Source: Pararge aegeria (lineage: Eukaryota; Arthropoda; Insecta; Lepidoptera; Nymphalidae). From it: 64,000 nt of DNA. A program made the translations under genes and the position numbers. Location of the stretch: contig NC_053181.1 in the NCBI RefSeq assembly GCF_905163445.1, positions 8,990,001-9,054,000 of the forward strand. The letters are read 5' to 3'. How positions within the stretch are numbered: the first letter of the stretch is position 1; each line of letters opens with the position of its first letter. Of this stretch, positions 1 to 11,269 are shown in pieces. The notes beneath the pieces were generated by a model. That model had not been told where the DNA came from, did not search any database, and was given only the letters and a program-made list of their open reading frames with translations.

Positions 1-47
1 TAATGCGCATTTGCCCTCAAAATTGAACACATTTGTAAAGGTTGCCG

Positions 48-180
48 CTGCGTGCGAATGAATGGATGTTTGTTACTCTTCGACGCAAAAACTACAAAAA
101 AAATTGGCTGAAATTTGGAATGCAGATGGATTATACCCTGAAATACCTCTGGGCTTCTTTTCACCTCGGAATAAACCATG
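48..180 (+). mobile_element. Helitron fragment (5' region)
   Basis: The stretch with GGATGTTTGTTACTCTTC, ACGCAAAAACTAC, then TGGCTGAAATTTGGAATG and GATTATACCCTG reads like the 5' part of the common short lepidopteran non-autonomous Helitrons. Related 5'-end sequence lies on the minus strand at 18612-18800. No 3' terminus is seen here, so it is a fragment. The family call comes from remembered lepidopteran repeats, not a search. A 66-codon open frame over this stretch is fortuitous. Confidence 0.45.
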
Positions 181-316
181 ATTTCCGTGCGATTTGTAAA
201 AAATTTAAATTCATGTCTATGAGTTATAACTACTTCTGTTAATTCAATCACTTATCAGTTACTTCTTCAATGCAAGCAACACCGCGTATCTCAGCTTGTG
301 CAAATAAATATATTTA

Positions 317-646
317 CAGGCGTTATTTTGCGGAAATCCATGATATATTATGAAAATTAAGCTTAATTTGCTATACTCCGCGAAAAGCAGGAGAATCTGT
401 ATGGTGTAATTTATAATTTCTTCAATCCTTATACTCCACACCAAACAGATCTTCGGCAATGTACCCTCTACGCACGTTACGCTCCGAAACCGGAGCATCC
501 TCAGGAGATGTTGACTTTACAATGAATAATTGTTAAGCCTTAACAATTATTCATTGTAAAGTGAACATCTCAAATTATATATTACACCATACAGATTCTC
601 CTGCTTTTCGCGGAGTATAGCAATTTAAGCTAAATTTTTATAATAC
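317..646. mobile_element. MITE-P copy 1, nested palindromic element
   Basis: The left part runs GGCGTTATTTTGCGGAAATCC, then AAGCTTAATTTGCTATACTC, then GCAGGAGAATCTGTATGG. The same sequence returns inverted near 575-640. At the centre, 507-537 and 539-569 are 31-bp arms with one mismatch and a 1-nt spacer. Four related copies lie at 10078, 14483, 29829 and 47600. The right arm stops around 646, so its outer end (AAATCCATG...) is missing. No transposase is present. Superfamily unknown. Confidence 0.75.
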
Positions 647-739
647 ACATAAATATGTTATCAATCATCATGTTTGTAACAAAAATGTGAGTTAAAAGTT
701 ACAAGAATGTCTCTACTACAATTCTATATTTATATTATC

Positions 740-1013
740 GACGGCCGACTGGCGCAGTGGGCAGCGAACCTGCTTTCTGAGTCCAAGGCCGTGGGTTCGA
801 TTCCCACAACTGGAAAATGTTTGTGTGATGAGCATTAAGTGTTTTTCAGTGTCTGGGTGTTTATAATATGTATTTTCTAAGTATTTATGTATATATAATT
901 CATAAAAATATTCATCAGTCATCTTAGTACCCATAACACAAGCTACGCTTACTTTGGGGCTAGGTGGCGATGTGTGTATTGTCGTAGTATATTTATTTAT
1001 TTATTTATTTATT
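740..1013 (+). mobile_element. SINE-A copy, tRNA-derived, near full length
   Basis: Starts GACGGCCGACTGGCGCAGTG (A-box-like), followed by a B-box-like GGGTTCGATTCCCACAAC. The body has CAGTGTCTGGGTG and CATCAGTCATCTTAGTACCC, and it ends with GGCGATGTGTGTATTGTCG and a (TTTA)n tail. It is the least damaged of about ten copies here and serves as the reference. It has no coding capacity and depends on a LINE for movement. It resembles the lepidopteran Metulj-type SINEs; that name is from general knowledge. Confidence 0.88.
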
Positions 1014-3450
1014 ATGTTAGTACATACCTTCGCCGGATCTTGCTGGTTGCTTGTAACATAGACGGAGGCTCGACGACCCAGCAATGTTCTACTAACAATA
1101 GAACTGCTGCGTCGACCAGACATACGATCTTGTGGCACTGGTAACATGTTGGATTCACTTGTATCACTTTACGAAGCAACGACACTATAGTAACATAATA
1201 TTATAGAGATAACTAATGGAATATTAATGTTTTCATGTAATATTAATTCGTATATAATAGATAGTATACAATCACATTGACCTTTCGTTTACAATATTGT
1301 TTTATTGTTATTAAATTTAACACAGCAGCGTATTCCGTATGATAATCACTTTTTCATATTAATAGTTAAAGCTAATTAGTTTTGGTATTATTCTCAAAGT
1401 AGGCACATTATTTTTAAATATTTTTTTTTTTTATTTATACACTAAATTATTTGGTAGTATTAAGTGGCAACGACTGCATCTGAAACAAACAAGATGACTT
1501 TTAATACAGGCAGAGCTAATTTATTCACTCGTATTGAGGAAAATAATACATTTTTATTCCACAAATTGGAATGAGTTAACAAATGTATATTAGAAGAATT
1601 GGGCGTGCAAAGGAAAAATAGGCAAATTACAAACTCAATATAATTCCCAAGAATCTGAGGATTGAGAATTTTGGCAGCTCAAGCTATCACGGTATAGTAG
1701 ATTATGCGTTAAGTATGACAGTATTAGGCCCATGAGCTATATGTATGAGAGTTTCGTAGCCCACTAGATTTTGGTTGAAAAAATTTACTCACTTCCAATT
1801 CTTGCCTCGATTTATGCTTTCCAAGTCAATCTGCGCTTTTAAAATACTTATAATCAACCACAATGCAAACATATGTTAAAAAAAAACAATTAATTAGAAA
1901 AAAATTCGCGACGTTTTTTGTCGCGGGTGAAGGTAAACCGACCAACCAGCATCGTTCATTGGATACAGCCCATATTAAAAGTATAATTAAGAGAGTATAA
2001 CTAATTATGAATCGTGAATAATTTGGTAAAATTAAACGTTCATTTATGATAATTGAGAAGATAAAAATATTTGTTAATTTAAGGAAATGTTTACTATTTT
2101 TGCCCTATTTGGTTAAAAAATAGAATTTGTCAATATAACTTGCTGTCAGGTACAAAATAAACTTAAACGGGTCATCATAAGTAAATAACAAGTATGCTGT
2201 TATATTTAAAATGACGCCGTGTTATTTAATATTTTTTTAATACCGCCTCGACTGTAAAATGCAATTTACCATACATGATCCATTAAATACTAATATGACT
2301 TGGCTGCATACTCTAGACGAACGCATTATATGCTACTATTATAACTACAGTAAATTAGAAGATTCACGCGAAACATCATTTATACCAAGGTTAAATTTGT
2401 TTGTAACATATTGAGCTAACGTGGTGATACAGTTGGCGATCACGCGGGCGAGCCGCAGGAAAATACTAGGGAATTAATTGTAACATTTGTAGGTATTATA
2501 TTATGATTGTATTAGATAAACGAGCCACTTTCTCTAGAAATACTAGTAAAGATAGGCCAAACAGTAAAAAATTTCTGCTCATGATGAGGGTATGTCATTT
2601 GCGACGCCCATTTGTTGTCCGTGATAGAACTCATTCCTGTACTGATGTGTGTATAGTCGCATTTTTTTTCTTAAAAATGAAAAATATAAATGAATGTACA
2701 TCATAATCATGTTTATGTTGAACTTGAATTGCGATTTTGTCTATGGTTCGTAATACAACATTAATCAAAGCTGTCCAATACTGGTTAATAAAAAAGATTG
2801 CATAACCACAATATAATACGAGAACATAACTTTGTTCTAATATTGTGCTCTCGGACAGGCTAAAAATAGCAAAGGATTTTTTGCAAGTCGGGAACAAGTA
2901 GATGTTAATAATTTTTATATATAGAGATTTAAAGCTATGACTCTTCTCGCTGCTTAAATGAAGGTGGACTAGTATATAAATAGATCATCGTGACCACCAG
3001 ATTATTAGCTATTATACTCTGCTGTAGAGACACGGTCACGCACTTTTGAATCAGAAAGCTTTAATTAATAAAATAAATAATAAAAAAAGATAAGGACCGT
3101 TTAAATTAGAGACATGAGAAAACGCGCAGTATGTTGGCGGGGCTGCCAATTTAATATCTAGAAGCGCAGTGACAGCAACACCTTTGTGGCAGACTCGCGC
3201 TATATGGTATGGTATGTCGTTATTTTTCTGTGTTAGCATTTTTTTTATTCAATCAAATTTGGTGTCTTACCTAACCAAGGCAGAGTTTATGTATGTTAGA
3301 TTCCTATGAATTCAACCTCCATCATTGGCTATTCTCAGCGCGAATTGGGAAGGAAGTTCTAGGAACTAAAACGCCCCGGTAGTACGTCCGTTTTGCGACG
3401 TCGATGGTAGGGTTTTCCCGTGATATTTACTGGCGAGTCTGTGCCACAGT
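1014..3450. other. No recognisable gene or element
   Basis: AT-rich sequence with a long T run near 1421-1434. The open frames are short, overlap on both strands and show no domain. One short motif at 2581-2611 (ATGATGAGGGT, then TCATTTGCGACGCC) recurs near 21620 and suggests an old dispersed repeat. Confidence 0.5.
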
Positions 3451-3870
3451 CACGCTACTGCAGCGCCTAAAAGCGTCTGATTTTAAGGCTCCATTAGTGA
3501 CTATACTTCTACATATTGTGCTTACATAACATGAGGCACAAATTAATGTAGTTGTGAAGTGCTTCGAGAGGCATTTACTTCATCAAAAACTCCGTAAGCA
3601 TCGGAATAATAAAAACATTAATTTTAATTAAACAAATAAATAGGATCTCAGTTGTTTGGTGTTTTACACGCTACAGTCATGTCGTTGCAGCATTTCTAGA
3701 GGCATCTGATTTGAAGGTACTGTGTATTGTTGACGCAAAAAGACACACAGCAGTTCAGAACTATACTTACTTTACTTAAATAACAAAATATAAAAATAAA
3801 AATAGGAGAAGTGATGCAGAAAAATGTATTTACTTCGAGGAATCCTCCGTTAGCATCGGAAAGGCTATAA
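3451..3870. repeat. Diverged direct duplication
   Basis: Two blocks share the same order of motifs. Block one has CAGTCACGCTACTGCAGCG, GCGTCTGATTTTAAGG, TTTACTTC and GTAAGCATCGGAA, running to about 3605. Block two, from 3676, has CAGTCATGTCGTTGCAGC, GCATCTGATTTGAAGG, TTTACTTCGAGG and GTTAGCATCGGAA. The offset is roughly 230-250 bp, with indels between motifs. Origin unknown; a degraded satellite or internal TE repeat would fit. Confidence 0.5.
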
Positions 3871-4052
3871 AGCGAGAGCGTCCAAACGTGTATTATGGGC
3901 ATTCATATTACCCTCAGCTATATCCAAGGCTTAGCAGTATTACGATAAAAGAACCTAATAATAGTGCTTGGGGTATGTCGTTCTTAGACTCCAAATGATA
4001 AAAATATATGAGTGAGCATTATAGTGTAATTATATATACATATATATGTATT

Positions 4053-4144
4053 TGACGGTTCAATTTCTACAACTGAATAATGTTTATGTGATGAAAAAAA
4101 ATGTTTTTCAGTGGCTGGGTGCTTATCTGTGTATTATATGTATA
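4053..4144 (+). mobile_element. SINE-A, 5' part of a split copy
   Basis: Begins GACGG joined directly to TTCAATTTCTACAACTGAA, so the stretch between the A and B boxes has been deleted from the tRNA-like head. It continues through TTTTTCAGTGGCTGGGTG to TATATGTATA. The sequence then breaks and resumes in register at 6395, on the far side of a Helitron. Confidence 0.75.
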
Positions 4145-4333
4145 TCTTCTTAATATATATAAATCTCCTGTCACGATGTTTGTCCGCGATGGACTCCTAA
4201 ACTACTTAACCGATTTTAAATAAAATTGGCTCACCGTGAGCAGTCTGGTCCAACTTAAGAGATAGGATATCTTAGATCTTTAATTATAGTCGCAATTTTA
4301 TTTTATTGCAAATTATTTGTCACATGTTATATA

Positions 4334-6293
4334 TCTATATATATATAATGAAAATGGTCTTCGTTTGAGGCTCAATCACGCCTAAACCACTGATCGTATC
4401 GACATGAAACTACCACCATTCGATGCGAAATTTTTCCTAGATGGTTTATGGCTATCTATTTTTTGAATTCCAACATTCCTTCATTTTTTTATTGCTGTTT
4501 TACTTTTATGAACATTTATCCCGCTAATAAAAACAAAAGATAAGCATTTTCTCTTGATTCTTTTGTTTTCATGGATTTCAACAGAGTGTATTAAACGGAT
4601 TATGGTTTTTTACATTCAGCTAAGAATCTACTCACGGTAGTGGAGAACGGCTGGACCAATTGAGCTTTTTTTTTTATCTTCAGAATTGTCAGGAGAAAGT
4701 TTTGTATGTAAGAAAATTTTAAAAAAGCCCTATAAAAAGGTAAAAATTTCGATGATAATCGAAGAATTCCCATCTATATAGTCACTCACCACGAAATCTC
4801 GGGAACCATAAGACTTAGAAACGTGAAACTTGGTAGGAATATTACTTTTGCTATGTAGAGGTCAGCTATGAATATATTTTAAGAAATTCATTCCCCAAAG
4901 GGGATTGCGGGGGCGTTAACAATGAACAATTCCCGTTTTTAAACTATAGCTCCTATAGACTTCAAATTTGGTAGGAATCTTCTGTAAGAGGTGTAGAAAT
5001 AGGCTATGAACGAATTTTACGATAGCTCACCCCACAGGGGGTTGCGGGGGTGGGTATTAACAATTAATATTTTTAATTTTCCAGCTAAAGCTCCTACAAG
5101 CTCCAAATTTTGTAGGAATTTTCTATAAGTGATGTAAAAATGATTTATGAACAAATTTTACGATATCCCACCCCAAAGAAGATTGCGGGGGCGTTAACAA
5201 TGAAAATTTTCAATTTCCAAGCTATAGCTCCTATAGACTCCAAATTTAGTGAGAGTGTTCTATATGTAATATAAAAATGATCTTCGAGCGGATTTTACAA
5301 TTAATCACCTCCAATAAGGTTCGCGGGGGTGGGTGTTAACAATAAAAAATTTCAATTTCGAAATATAGCTTCTAAAAATTCTAAATATGGTAGGAATCTT
5401 TTATTATTCACATAAAGAACATCTCAAAATGGATTTCAATAAAGTCTACTTCCGACAGGAATTGCGGGGGTGGGTGTTAAAATCTAAAATTTTTATTTCT
5501 AACCTGTAACTTCTACAGACTCCAAATTTGGTGGGGATCTTCGTGTATGTAGGGATATTCGTGTATTTCCTTACAACAATCGTCTTTTTGGCAGCGGAGA
5601 AAAAGTCATTGAGAGGTTTCAAAAACTTTTCTTTACATGTAGCTATCCAATCAACGGACTAAGAATTTTACATTCATTTTACTTTTGCAGACTACATAAC
5701 CGACGAATTCTTTTATTGCGGGATCGCGGAAATGTAACAGATTAAAATGAATGCATTTCCAAGCACATGAGATGTGGAAAAAAAATTTAGTTACTTATTC
5801 CAATAGAATTCATAAAAAACATGCACAATTAATTTTCTATAAAAAATTGATGTCACGGAGAAAATTTTAGTTAACAGAAAATTCATCGCACTTGAACCTA
5901 GACAGATTTCAACTTCACATATGAGACTTGCAATGACTTTAACTTAAACTTTCAATGCTCATTTCAAATTTTTTTCTTCATGTCAATTATTATTAATTTT
6001 TGGAAGAAAGGCACGGAAATGTTATAATGATTGCACATTGAAAGTTACAATGAATATTAGTGAGAAAAATCACCTGGATGAAAGATATAGGCTAAATCGA
6101 TGGAATTTGGAATTTGAGTAAGTCTAAACAATATCGATGCTTACAGTTCTATCCGCGGGGCCTATTTATGTTCATACTAAAATAAAAAAAAGGAGAATAA
6201 TAAAAATATGAAAAAAATAAATAAAAATGAAACATAAAATGTAATTTATTTCCTTTTTCAATTCGCCCAGCGAAGCGGGCTGGAAACGGCTAG
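4334..6293 (+). mobile_element. Inner Helitron with internal tandem repeats
   Basis: Begins TCTATATATATATAATGAAA after an A, and ends with a GC hairpin (GCCCAGCGAAGCGGGC, 6265-6280) followed about 10 nt later by CTAG and then T, the usual Helitron 3' signature. Its start carries CGTTTGAGGCTCAATCACGC. It holds five diverged units of about 138 bp between about 4800 and 5570 and no Rep/helicase frame. Removing it restores a short continuous outer Helitron. Confidence 0.68.
4800..5570 (+). repeat. Tandem array, about 138-bp unit, five copies
   Basis: The marker GCGGGGG recurs at about 4907, 5044, 5185, 5323 and 5464, giving spacings of 137, 141, 138 and 141 bp. Each unit also carries a TATAGCTCCTA-like box, a CTCCAAATTTGGTAGGAATC-like box and GGGTGTTAACAAT-like sequence. 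Units are diverged and no long frame runs through them. Confidence 0.78.
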
Positions 6294-6394
6294 TATATGT
6301 ATATATATATACTACAATACTCACTTAAGGCTAAGCGATACTGAATACTTTAAAAACAAAATCAAACGCAGACGAAGTCGCGGGCAACAGCTAG

Positions 6395-6505
6395 TTATTC
6401 ATATAAAAATATTCATCAGTCATTTGAGTACCTACCCAAAACACATGCTGCATTGTCTTTAGGGCTAGAAAGCGATATGTGTATTATCGTAGTATATTTA
6501 TTTTA
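6395..6505 (+). mobile_element. SINE-A, 3' part of the split copy
   Basis: Resumes TTATTCATATAAAAATATTC, then CATCAGTCATTTGAGTACC, AGGGCTAGAAAGCGATATG and ATTATCGTAGTATATTTA. Joined to the part ending at 4144 it gives the normal SINE-A order with no lost or repeated bases at the join. Confidence 0.75.
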
Positions 6506-7300
6506 ACATAAATAGTATATAAATACATTTTGTTAAATTACATGATTAGTACGCTCCAACTAGATACGGAAAGCATATTAATAAAATGCGGCAATTGATA
6601 TTGAACTAAAGTCAGTTTTTATGTACAAATTTTCTTAGCTTCGTTCTATCCAACAGCAACTATTCATCAGGTAAAAGTTAATTTGATTAATGATGTTTTT
6701 GCAGCATTGTTGCAAATAGGCAATACCAGTTTACCTCTACGATACCTAATGAGATTTCATTCTTCGTTCAAGAAGCTATTGTTCTTAGTTGAGTGGTATC
6801 TAGTTGTAACGTAGCAGAGAATTAAGTACATTGCGCAACAGAAAATGATTTATAACCAGCGAACTTTAAGACAGTACAACTTAGAGCAAAAAAATGAGGA
6901 CGTTTATGTATATATGTATGTTCTATTGTTTTAAGCGTCTCTTTGAAATTCTTCTCTAAGATTATTAACGACAACTTTTTGCACGCCAATCTGGGCAGGA
7001 TACGTTACACTTATAAAAATTAAGCAAGTAAAATAAAAAAATTGATTGATTGATTAATTTGAAATAAAAAATAGATACGAGTCAGCTCCGTATTGGCAAC
7101 TTGGGGTGCGAGCCTCGGGGTATTGCCTCTTTACCCAGGTCTTCCATGCGGAGAAGTAGGATTCATCCTGTATTGTATACATAACACACATGTCTTGAAT
7201 CATTGAAATATGAACCTATAAGGAAATTTAATGTTTCTTACTAGGTGTCGCAAATATCTTTAGACTTAGATTTCTGTATTGGAGGACAGAGGACCATGGT
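6506..7300. other. No recognisable gene or element
   Basis: AT-rich, short unsupported frames only, no repeat family recognised. Confidence 0.45.
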
Positions 7301-7303
7301 TTA

Positions 7304-7700
7304 ATTGGCAAAACACTCAGGCCGGAATAGCCATAGATCAGTTGCGTGCAAAGGGTTTGTACTGATACTGAGATCATTTTTGTCTGTCTGTCTGTCCGGG
7401 CATCACGTGAAAAAAATTGGTATAGTGGTTAACGGATTTAAATAAAATTTGGTATAGTGGAAGCTGATATCCCGAGTCAACATATAGGATACTTAACTAC
7501 TACTACTCTCAAAAAGGATTTTTTTTGCAGTTTTTGCAACATTTCTCATTAATGATATTAGCTATTGGTCGTAGCGTGATGTTATATAGCCATAATTATT
7601 ACTACCAATCCAAAAAAGAAGACAGGCAGACAAAAAATATCTCAGAAGCCCTTTGTACGCCACTGCTCTGTGGCTATTCCGGCCTGAGTGTTTTGCCAAT
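7304..7700. repeat. Long inverted repeat with hAT-like inner ends
   Basis: The 30 bases at 7304-7333 (starting ATTGGCAAAACACTCAGG) are matched exactly, inverted, at 7671-7700. The match continues inward with changes: CAGTTGCGTGCAAAGGG from 7339 faces CCCTTTGTACGCCACTG ending at 7665, and a GTCTGTCTGTC/GACAGGCAGAC stretch lies further in. The CAGTGGCGT-type ends resemble hAT termini, but the sequences just outside are inverted, not direct, copies of each other, so no target duplication is visible. Confidence 0.6.
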
Positions 7701-7852
7701 TATGATGGTACCTAAACGTTACTCCAAACGACGGAAGTATGTAGTAAGTATATCGGAATTGTCGGAATTGTTGTTTCGTTAAAATTCTATAAAACAGTCC
7801 GCAACAACATACGACAATTTTTTTAGGCGGAAGTCACGCGGGTCCGCTAGTT
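7380..7852 (+). mobile_element. Probable short Helitron
   Basis: Contains GTCTGTCTGTCTGTCC, GGGCATCACGTGAAAAAA, AATTTGGTATAGTGGAAGC and GCTGATATCCCGAGTC, and ends GTCACGCGGGTCCGCTAG before a T. This is the order of a common lepidopteran non-autonomous Helitron. Its 5' boundary is unclear because it overlaps the inverted repeat at 7304-7700. An 85-codon frame inside it is not a gene. Confidence 0.5.
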
Positions 7853-9027
7853 TTGATATATATTTGTAGGAGATTGATTGGACGGTGAATTTAGATGACA
7901 TCACACTAATGTTTTTAACTTTATATCAAAAATTCTGAATAGCTAAACTATACAATACATCCAATCTATTAAACTTCTGCTTGTTAAAACTTTTTCCAAG
8001 AGTAGGTAAGTAAGCCACAATGAAGGAGCAATATTTTATTTATAAAACCAGTGAAGGAAAATATCAGGACGGGCTATCGTGCGATTCATCAATGCCAGCA
8101 TGAAACCGCCGAGGGTGGAAATATGAGAAAGCAACTTCCTTTTACTGTTTAGGCACTCCTAAAAGTACTTTTGTTGGAATCAATATGGGATGTCAAAGGC
8201 GGTGAGAGATTTTTATTTTTCTTTATTGACAAAAGTTTAGGCTCTATTACAAACTTTATTGATCAAAGACTTTTAATGCAAATAAAAAACACAATGCCCC
8301 GTCTTTTGAAAAATTAAAACAAGACATTTGTGATGAAATTTATTTGTGCGTGTAACGTACGAGTATATATATATCAAACGTACAGCCTGATTTGAGTTTG
8401 GTGATATATTCGATTAAGTGTTTTATTACGACGGTTTTAGGCTTTGTTTTATGAATATCTCCAAAGCGATTAAAGGAAAGCTTTTCTCAGCTATCAAAAT
8501 TCAAAATTCAAAATTCAAAAATTTTGGTAAGCTAGGCTCCATTTTAAAACACGAACTTCTACATTTCGAACCCCTTTGGTTCACGTTAGTTCACTACTAA
8601 TGACACTGCAATAATGGTAACCTTGACCCGATGCTAGAAAATCTGAAGACTACCTAGCCCCTCGAAAATGCAAGTAGGTTCGGTATATAAAATGTCTCCT
8701 ATGTAGATATTTTGTCTCATGAATTTGATGTTAAGAGTATTGTAGTTGATTTTTCTTGGAAGACCGATGTCTGTCAGGAGACTTTGCTTCTTTACATAGG
8801 CTTGATAGTTTATTTTTAATCTTTGCAGTTAATGGTTAAAGGCCAACGGGAGACACTGGGCAAGGTTGTTTCCTCGTAAGTTTATTTTTTTTTACATTAA
8901 AAGTTAGAAGCCGTGCCGTGTGACAATCAGTTAAGACCACTAACCTTTATTGAATTAGCGTGATGCTCTAAAACCCTTATTATAATAAAAACCTTTGTGG
9001 GACTTTAATAAACTGACGATACGGTAT
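7853..9027. other. No recognisable gene or element
   Basis: AT-rich sequence. A short run of AAAATTC units at 8497-8520 resembles the simple tails of local LINEs but has no LINE body beside it. Confidence 0.45.
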
Positions 9028-9210
9028 GGGAAGTAATTTCGAGCAATCAATGGACGTCCACTGCTGGACTGGTATTGTAGGAATTTGTGGTCTTCTGTCG
9101 TTTGGGCCCAGCTGCTCACTGAAGAGAGCTTAGCTTGGGGTATGTCTACGTGATCAAGTCAGGAATGAGCAGATCCCTAGAAGAACCACAGTTACTCGCG
9201 TCTTGTTAAG
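9028..9210. mobile_element. RTE-like LINE scraps in opposite orientation
   Basis: 9045-9090 is minus-strand 3'-end sequence (TGGACGTCCACTGCTGGAC). 9124-9206 is plus-strand coding remnant (CTACGTGATCAAGTCAGGA, then GAAGAACCACAGTTACTCG), equivalent to the LRDQ...RRTTVT region also seen at 23540-23700. Both are short, decayed and out of frame. Confidence 0.4.
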
Positions 9211-10077
9211 CTATCTATATAGCTCGTGAAAAGCTCGAGAAAGATTGTGTTTAGGGACTAATCATTATGTATTTCAACAAAGTAGTTGGCAGATGCCAAA
9301 GCCTATACACAGACCATTACGTAAGAATGAAGGACACACAACTCTCGTTCAAGGTCACTAAGATTAAGGACGAATGTTGAGAGGCCATGAACGACTGACA
9401 GACGCTCGCCTTGCGATGTAATCCAATAAAGGCTGACATCGTTTTAACGGCACACTTACTCGTATAATTCTAACGCATTCAGAGCAAGAAATATTATAAC
9501 AGTATTAATAAAATTAAACGGTATCTGCGTGTGTGCCTTCCGTTTCTTTTTTTATAATAACAAAATTTGGACTCCTTTCGTCTTGAAAAATGCCCCCTTT
9601 TAATAGCCTCTAAAATGTGTTGAGTATCTTTAGTATTTACCTAAACCACCGTTACATCTTCATGGTTGTTTCGTTAGAACTCAGGTGTCGGCGCACTGTA
9701 GGCGCTTATTGTCCGAGCTAAAAAGTATGCCATGTCCCCTAGGATATAAACTATTATACTTTGATCTACGCAAATTATTCTAAAAGGATGTTTGTACAGT
9801 GGTACATAATTATAAGAGGGATCCGTCCAATTTTAGTCCCAGGCGAAGGGATTGCAATCGACGCGAGTGGGGGCTTTGGCCATTTACGTTTCCACACTCC
9901 ATATGGCAGCTTGATATTGGTAGCCCAGGCTACCATGCCACGCTGCAAGAAACATGGGTACGCATCCCGTAGCAAAAGTTTTCCCCAGGGACGAGTGAAA
10001 GTGTGTAGTAAGAGACGCACCGGTGCGTTCTTAGGTAATCGAGAAGGTTAGAAATCCCACATAAACCACACCGAACT
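9211..10077. other. No recognisable gene or element
   Basis: Includes a GC-richer patch at about 9820-10050 that is open on both strands (96 and 81 codons). Neither translation shows a domain I know, and mutual openness on both strands argues against coding. Confidence 0.4.
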
Positions 10078-10347
10078 TTAAGCTTAATTTACTATACTCT
10101 GCGAAAAGCAGGAGAATCCGTACGGTGCAATTTATAATTTCATTCTACTCCAAATAGCAATGCATACCTTTCGCAATGTACTTTGCAATTGTTTACTGTA
10201 AAGTCGAAATCTTGGGAGGTTCTGGTGTCGGAGCGAAACGTGTGTAAAGAGTAGGATCACTGCGAAAGTTCTCTTTGGTGTGAAGTATAAAAATTTAAAC
10301 TGTAGGCATATAATAGAATTCCGCAAAGTAAAGCTTGCTTCTATCCA
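10078..10347. mobile_element. MITE-P copy 2
   Basis: The left arm has AAGCTTAATTTACTATACTC and GCAGGAGAATCCGTACGG. The right end keeps GAATTCCGCAAAGTAAAGC and TTGCTTCTATCCAA, the outermost sequence of the family. The middle has diverged, and the inverted partner of the left arm is missing. This copy helps define the family's outer end. Confidence 0.65.
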
Positions 10348-10531
10348 ATACCCACATAAACTGGCTCATACTAAAGAAGAAGAAAACGAAGTTAGCAATC
10401 TTGTATTCATTAGATTTCTTTATGTAAGATTTAAATAAAATAAGATTAAAAAAAATTTCTCCCACTAAATAGCGGAGAATGATAGTAAATGTAAATAAAT
10501 TAATGTACAACGTCAGTATACACTGTAAAAA

Positions 10532-10758
10532 TTCCCATCTAGCCCCATAGTAATCATAGTTTGCAGTATGGGTACTAAGATGACTGATGAATATTTTTAT
10601 GAAAAAACATAAATATTAATAATATACTGATAAACGCCCAAACACTGAAAAATATTCAGAAAATGAATTATGTTCATCAAACAAACATTTTTCCAGTGTG
10701 GGAATTGAACTCTGGCTCAGAAAGCAGGGTCGCTGCCCACTGCGCCAATCGGCCATCC
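10532..10758 (-). mobile_element. SINE-A copy
   Basis: Minus strand. The head is at the right (GGCCGATTGGCGCAGTGGGC when read on that strand), followed by the B-box-like region, the TCAGTGTTTGGGCG body and CATCAGTCATCTTAGTACCC. The GATGGCGATGTG tail is degraded on the left. The body has a small insertion near 10655-10668. Confidence 0.75.
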
Positions 10759-10759
10759 A

Positions 10760-11269
10760 AATAATGATAGTGATGATTTCCTTAACAATAAAATGATGAA
10801 CTACACTCCTTTTCCGATAGCAATTCATCTCTAGCTGGTTAAATGTTTTTGGATTACTGTGAACTCACTAGTACTTTTATTTTTGTTAGCAGATGCCTAC
10901 AAAGTCAGCGTTACCATGACATGCTTGTTATAGCTGCCAGTTGAATTTAATCGTTCTAACCTATTGCTTTGCTCGACGATGCCCTTGTTTGAATGCTTCC
11001 TTGGAGAATGCATTCACTGCGCTACGTTTTATAGCTTAAATTTCATTTCGGATGTGGGTAGTTGCCCTTTGTAAACGGGATGTCGCTATAAACCTATTTA
11101 CGTAGCAGCTATAAATCTTTTTCATTCATACGTAACAGTTGTTTACTCACAAACCTCCTTCCTAGCAAGCAAAAGCTCTCAATCCATTTTCACTTTAGTA
11201 AATTTAGATTCTCTTCACAACATCAAAATAATAACAAAAAGCTGTGACTCGAACAGACTCGACAGAATA
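10760..11269. other. No recognisable gene or element
   Basis: No repeat family or supported frame seen. Confidence 0.4.

Larger units (their letters stand above)
4145..6394 (+). mobile_element. Outer Helitron, itself split by a second one
   Basis: Starts TCTTCTTAATATATATAAAT just after an A, and ends GCGGGCAACAGCTAG just before a T, which is the A/T insertion rule of Helitrons. It interrupts a SINE-A that rejoins cleanly. Its own sequence is 4145-4333 plus 6294-6394, about 290 bp; the rest is the inner element. The start has CTCCTGTCACGATGTTTGTC and GTCCGCGATGGACTCC, typical of short lepidopteran Helitrons. No Rep/helicase is encoded, so it is non-autonomous. Confidence 0.72.

Noticed and set aside
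259..498. Conserved small protein gene shared with 47739-48038
   Set aside because: The frame is part of the MITE-P repeat in opposite positions on the strands, with all differences changing residues. Explained by the repeat.
740..810. tRNA gene
   Set aside because: A and B boxes are present, but the same head occurs in about ten dispersed copies joined to a SINE body, so it is a SINE head. The same reasoning applies to 32284, 13492, 52034 and 54860.
4800..5570. CRISPR-like array from regular spacing
   Set aside because: Units are about 138 bp, similar along their full length, and inside a eukaryotic Helitron. This is an ordinary tandem repeat.
7370..7395. bantam-like microRNA (TGAGATCATTTT)
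   Set aside because: Only the first 12 bases match, the rest differs, and the site lies in an inverted repeat/Helitron. Seed-level match is not enough.
9761..10051. 96-codon plus frame and 81-codon minus frame over the same DNA
   Set aside because: Open on both strands because of composition; no motif. Not called as a gene.
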